NCBI RefSeq assembly: GCF_009617895.1
Contig: NZ_BLAW01000001.1
Coordinates: 549,001 to 613,000, forward strand
Direction of reading: 5' to 3'
Length of the DNA: 64,000 bases
Origin: Prolixibacter sp. SD074
GTDB lineage: Bacteria; Bacteroidota; Bacteroidia; Bacteroidales; Prolixibacteraceae
Position numbers and translations under genes: made by a program
Shown: positions 61,865-64,000 of the stretch, in pieces
Layout of the letters: the number at the start of each line of letters is the position of its first letter
How positions within the stretch are numbered: position 1 is the stretch's first letter
Notes under the pieces: generated by a model
What the model saw: only the letters and a program-made list of their open reading frames with translations
Databases searched by the model: none
What the model was told of the DNA's origin: nothing

Positions 61865-62668
61865 TTAATCCTTCTGCAATTCTTTTAGTACTTCTTTGCC
61901 CACTTTTTTTGCCGATTGTGGGTTTTGTCCGGTAATCAATCGTCCGTCGTGCACGACATGTATGGTGAACTTCGATGAGCTGGTATATATTCCACCACGT
62001 TCTTTTAGTTTATTTTCTAATAAAAACGGAACGACGTTGGTGAGTTTCACTGCTTTCTCTTCCTCATTGCTGAAACCGGTTATCTTTTTCCCGGCGATGA
62101 GGTACGGGCCATCAGCCAGTTTGATATTGATCAAACCGGCCGGCCCGTGGCAAACTGCACTTACTACACCGTGATGCTCGTATATCTTCGCCGCAATTTC
62201 AGCCAGCTGCTGACTTTCCGGAAAATCCCACATGGCTCCGTGACCGCCTACAAAATGTATCGCCACATAATCATCAGGATTGATTTCCGAAGGCTTTAAT
62301 GTATGATTGATTTTGTATTGAATCTCGGGATTGCCCCAAAACTCTTTGTTCACCGGGTCATTCAAATCGAATCCGTCAACCGGCGCTTTCCCGCCTTTGG
62401 GACTGACAAACTCGATGACATACTTGTTTTTCAAAACGTCCCACGGATGAGCGGCTTCCGATAAAAAGAATCCGGTTTTTTTGCCGGTGTTACCTTTTTG
62501 ATCATGATTGGTCAACACGAACAGAATTTTGGGTTTGGCCGCTTTTCCCGTTTTGGGTTTCACGGCGGCAGTTTCGTCGTTTGCCGAATGGCCTTTGTGC
62601 TTTTGGTTGCATCCGCTTAGCAGGAGGCCAAACAGCAGGACGGGCATCAATTTTTTAATCATATACAT
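61865..62668 (-). CDS. DJ-1/PfpI superfamily lipoprotein
   Basis: This 267-residue precursor has a lipoprotein signal (LLFGLLLSGCNQ, Cys at about 20). The domain matches the Hsp31/PfpI-type class I glutamine-amidotransferase-like fold: KILFVLTNHDQKG, EAAHPWDVLKNKYVIEFVSP, YVAIHFVGGHGAMWDFP and the nucleophile elbow SAVCHGPAGLI with catalytic Cys. Members act as glyoxalase III, deglycase or chaperone. The lipid anchor places this one in the envelope, which is less common. Two ATGs two codons apart are both possible. 69 bases separate it from the aldo/keto reductase upstream. Confidence 0.87.
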   Translation of the reverse strand: MYMIKKLMPVLLFGLLLSGCNQKHKGHSANDETAAVKPKTGKAAKPKILFVLTNHDQKGNTGKKTGFFLSEAAHPWDVLKNKYVIEFVSPKGGKAPVDGFDLNDPVNKEFWGNPEIQYKINHTLKPSEINPDDYVAIHFVGGHGAMWDFPESQQLAEIAAKIYEHHGVVSAVCHGPAGLINIKLADGPYLIAGKKITGFSNEEEKAVKLTNVVPFLLENKLKERGGIYTSSSKFTIHVVHDGRLITGQNPQSAKKVGKEVLKELQKD

Positions 62669-62737
62669 TTTTGTTTGATGGATTTCTGTTTAGCATACGA
62701 AACCGTATGATGAGGGATTCAAATTTTCGGCTTAAGG

Positions 62738-63685
62738 CTATTTATACGCTGAAGCCGATTGTAGCAATTGCAGATCTTCCGGCTCGGGCTTCATTTGCAC
62801 GGCTTCGGCGAAAGCTTTCAGATGACTGCTTTTCGTCGCACTGGCAATGGGCGCGGTCACATTGGGCTGGTGAATGAGCCAGGCAAGTGCCACAGCTGCC
62901 TGTGAAACTTCGTGTTTGGCAGCCAGTTCGTCCAGCGCTTTCAGAATACGAAAACCGCGGTCGTTCAGATACGTTCCCACTCCGCTACCGCGAGCACTTT
63001 TGCCCAGGTCATCCTTGCTTCGGTATTTCCCGCTAAGGAAACCCTTGGCCAGCGAAAAATAGGTGATAACACCCAGTTCCTCTTTCAGGCAAACGGGCGC
63101 AACGCCTTCTTCAAAGCCCTGGCGATCGTATAGATTGTACTCCGGCTGAAATACTTCGTAGCGTGGCAAATTGTTTTGAGCGCTGGCTGTCAGTGATTCC
63201 TTCAGTCGCTCGGGCGGAAGATTGGAGGCGCCTATAAATCGCACTTTTCCAGCTTTGATAAGTTTCCCGTAAGCTCCCAGGGTTTCTGCTACGGGCGTGT
63301 TTTCATCGTCCCAGTGCGAGAGATACAAGTCGATGGCATCGGTCCGCAAACGGCGCAAAGAGTCATCCACTGCTTCCATAATATGTTTCTCCGAGAGGTC
63401 GCGATGGCCTTGTCCCATATCGGCGCCTACTTTGGTAATGACGTTCACACGGTCACGATTTCCCCGTTCCTTCATCCATTTCCCGATGATGGTTTCCGAT
63501 TCGCCGCCCTGGTTGCCGTCGGCCCAACGGGAATAAACGTTGGCTGTATCAATAGTATTGAAACCGGCGTCCACAAATTCATCCAGAATCCTGAACGACT
63601 CTTTTTCGTTGAGTGTCCATCCAAAAACATTGCCCCCGAATACGATGGGAGCAGTTTGTAAATCGCTATTTCCTAATTTTATCAT
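62738..63685 (-). CDS. Aldo/keto reductase
   Basis: From the ATG at 63683-63685 (MIKLGNSDLQTAPIVFGGN) the protein has 315 residues, the normal family length; an upstream in-frame ATG at 63796 would add 37 residues without family support. The catalytic Tyr is in TIDTANVYSRW, Asp in FNTIDTAN, Lys in VITKVGADM and His in LYLSHWDDEN. The C-terminal NADP-binding part is AIASATKSSHLKAFAEAV. Cytoplasmic, substrate unknown. It may be co-transcribed with the DJ-1/PfpI lipoprotein gene, suggesting carbonyl-stress handling (inference). Confidence 0.9.
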   Translation of the reverse strand: MIKLGNSDLQTAPIVFGGNVFGWTLNEKESFRILDEFVDAGFNTIDTANVYSRWADGNQGGESETIIGKWMKERGNRDRVNVITKVGADMGQGHRDLSEKHIMEAVDDSLRRLRTDAIDLYLSHWDDENTPVAETLGAYGKLIKAGKVRFIGASNLPPERLKESLTASAQNNLPRYEVFQPEYNLYDRQGFEEGVAPVCLKEELGVITYFSLAKGFLSGKYRSKDDLGKSARGSGVGTYLNDRGFRILKALDELAAKHEVSQAAVALAWLIHQPNVTAPIASATKSSHLKAFAEAVQMKPEPEDLQLLQSASAYK

Positions 63686-64000
63686 ATGATTTGCTATTCT
63701 AATATTCAATAAAAAGATAAGTCTGTCTGTTGCGTTTAACAGATGAGGGGGAGGCAATGTTTGTTTTTGTCCGGATATTTCTATTCGCGGATGCAAGATA
63801 TCTTTTTAGATATGATAATGGTTTTGTAGTTATAGAAAGCCGGTTTTTCCTGGTTGGAAGAAAGCTCTGGCAGATTGGAAAAGGTAAGGCCGGGCTACTT
63901 CGATAATTTTTCTACTTTTAAATCCGTTCGCGGGTTAGTAGGAAGAGAAACGCCTGCCCGCTATAGTTACCCGTCAGATGAACGAGGCTGCATTGAAAAA
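63686..64000. other. Window right end, no gene recognised
   Basis: On the minus strand TTATCTTTTT near 63711-63720 is close to a -7 box for the aldo/keto reductase. No ORF of convincing character or RNA gene was seen up to the window edge. Confidence 0.3.

Overview
The window looks like the chromosome of a Bacteroidota bacterium, probably a fermentative Marinilabiliales/Prolixibacteraceae-type organism (inference). The signs are a SusC/SusD glycan-uptake locus, a type IX secretion sorting domain, an OmpA/TPR/beta-propeller envelope protein, Bacteroidota-restricted families (DUF4954, a DUF6261-like protein), repeated TAnnTTTG -7 promoter elements, and a propionate-type sodium decarboxylase operon.

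0-28 kb is mostly housekeeping. It holds the start of prfC, an envelope protein, DUF4954 with a methyltransferase, a TPR histidine kinase, purL, a flavoprotein disulfide-reductase homologue without its redox cysteines, a CoA-transferase, and a compact operon mce-mmdA-oadG-biotin carrier-oadB (methylmalonyl-CoA decarboxylase sodium pump, 16.5-21.0 kb). Then come an HD-domain protein, a BFD-like [2Fe-2S] protein, tRNA-Arg(CCG), a dihydrouridine synthase, a Tat-exported aldo/keto reductase and a two-domain DUF1080 protein.

28.2-34.1 kb is an AT-rich accessory island and the most unusual part. Two remnants of the 3' end of a tyrosine recombinase are each followed, 50-65 bases on, by a CGTTG site and then by small self-contained modules: ParDE, DUF1016, an alpha/beta hydrolase, MntA/HepT, and a VapBC-like PIN pair. 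Structured spacers separate the modules. They open with (R)YYYAAC-like and close with CGTTG or CGTTA, and they contain long imperfect inverted repeats. A 357-bp segment is duplicated with ends that coincide with spacer boundaries. The arrangement resembles an integron cassette array without a working integron integrase.

34.2-50.8 kb is a polysaccharide utilisation locus: three tandem GH144/glycoamylase-type enzymes (one with a T9SS tail), a LamG surface lipoprotein, SusD, a SusC split by an IS1595-family element with a perfect 8-bp target duplication, and a divergent membrane-anchored LuxR-type regulator. A beta-1,2-glucan substrate is plausible from the enzyme family.

50.8-54.9 kb is a nickel operon: NikR-like regulator, LarE, LarC, LarB (nickel-pincer nucleotide cofactor synthesis) and a NicO-type transporter. 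No larA is present in the window.

54.9-64 kb is repeat-rich. It has copies of a dispersed inverted-repeat element, a 34-bp perfect palindrome cutting a GyrI-like gene, a 41-bp minisatellite, and a REP-associated Y1 transposase inside a nested repeat array. Around these are an alpha/beta hydrolase, a ferritin-like/VIT transporter, a frameshifted lipoprotein gene, a DJ-1/PfpI lipoprotein and an aldo/keto reductase.
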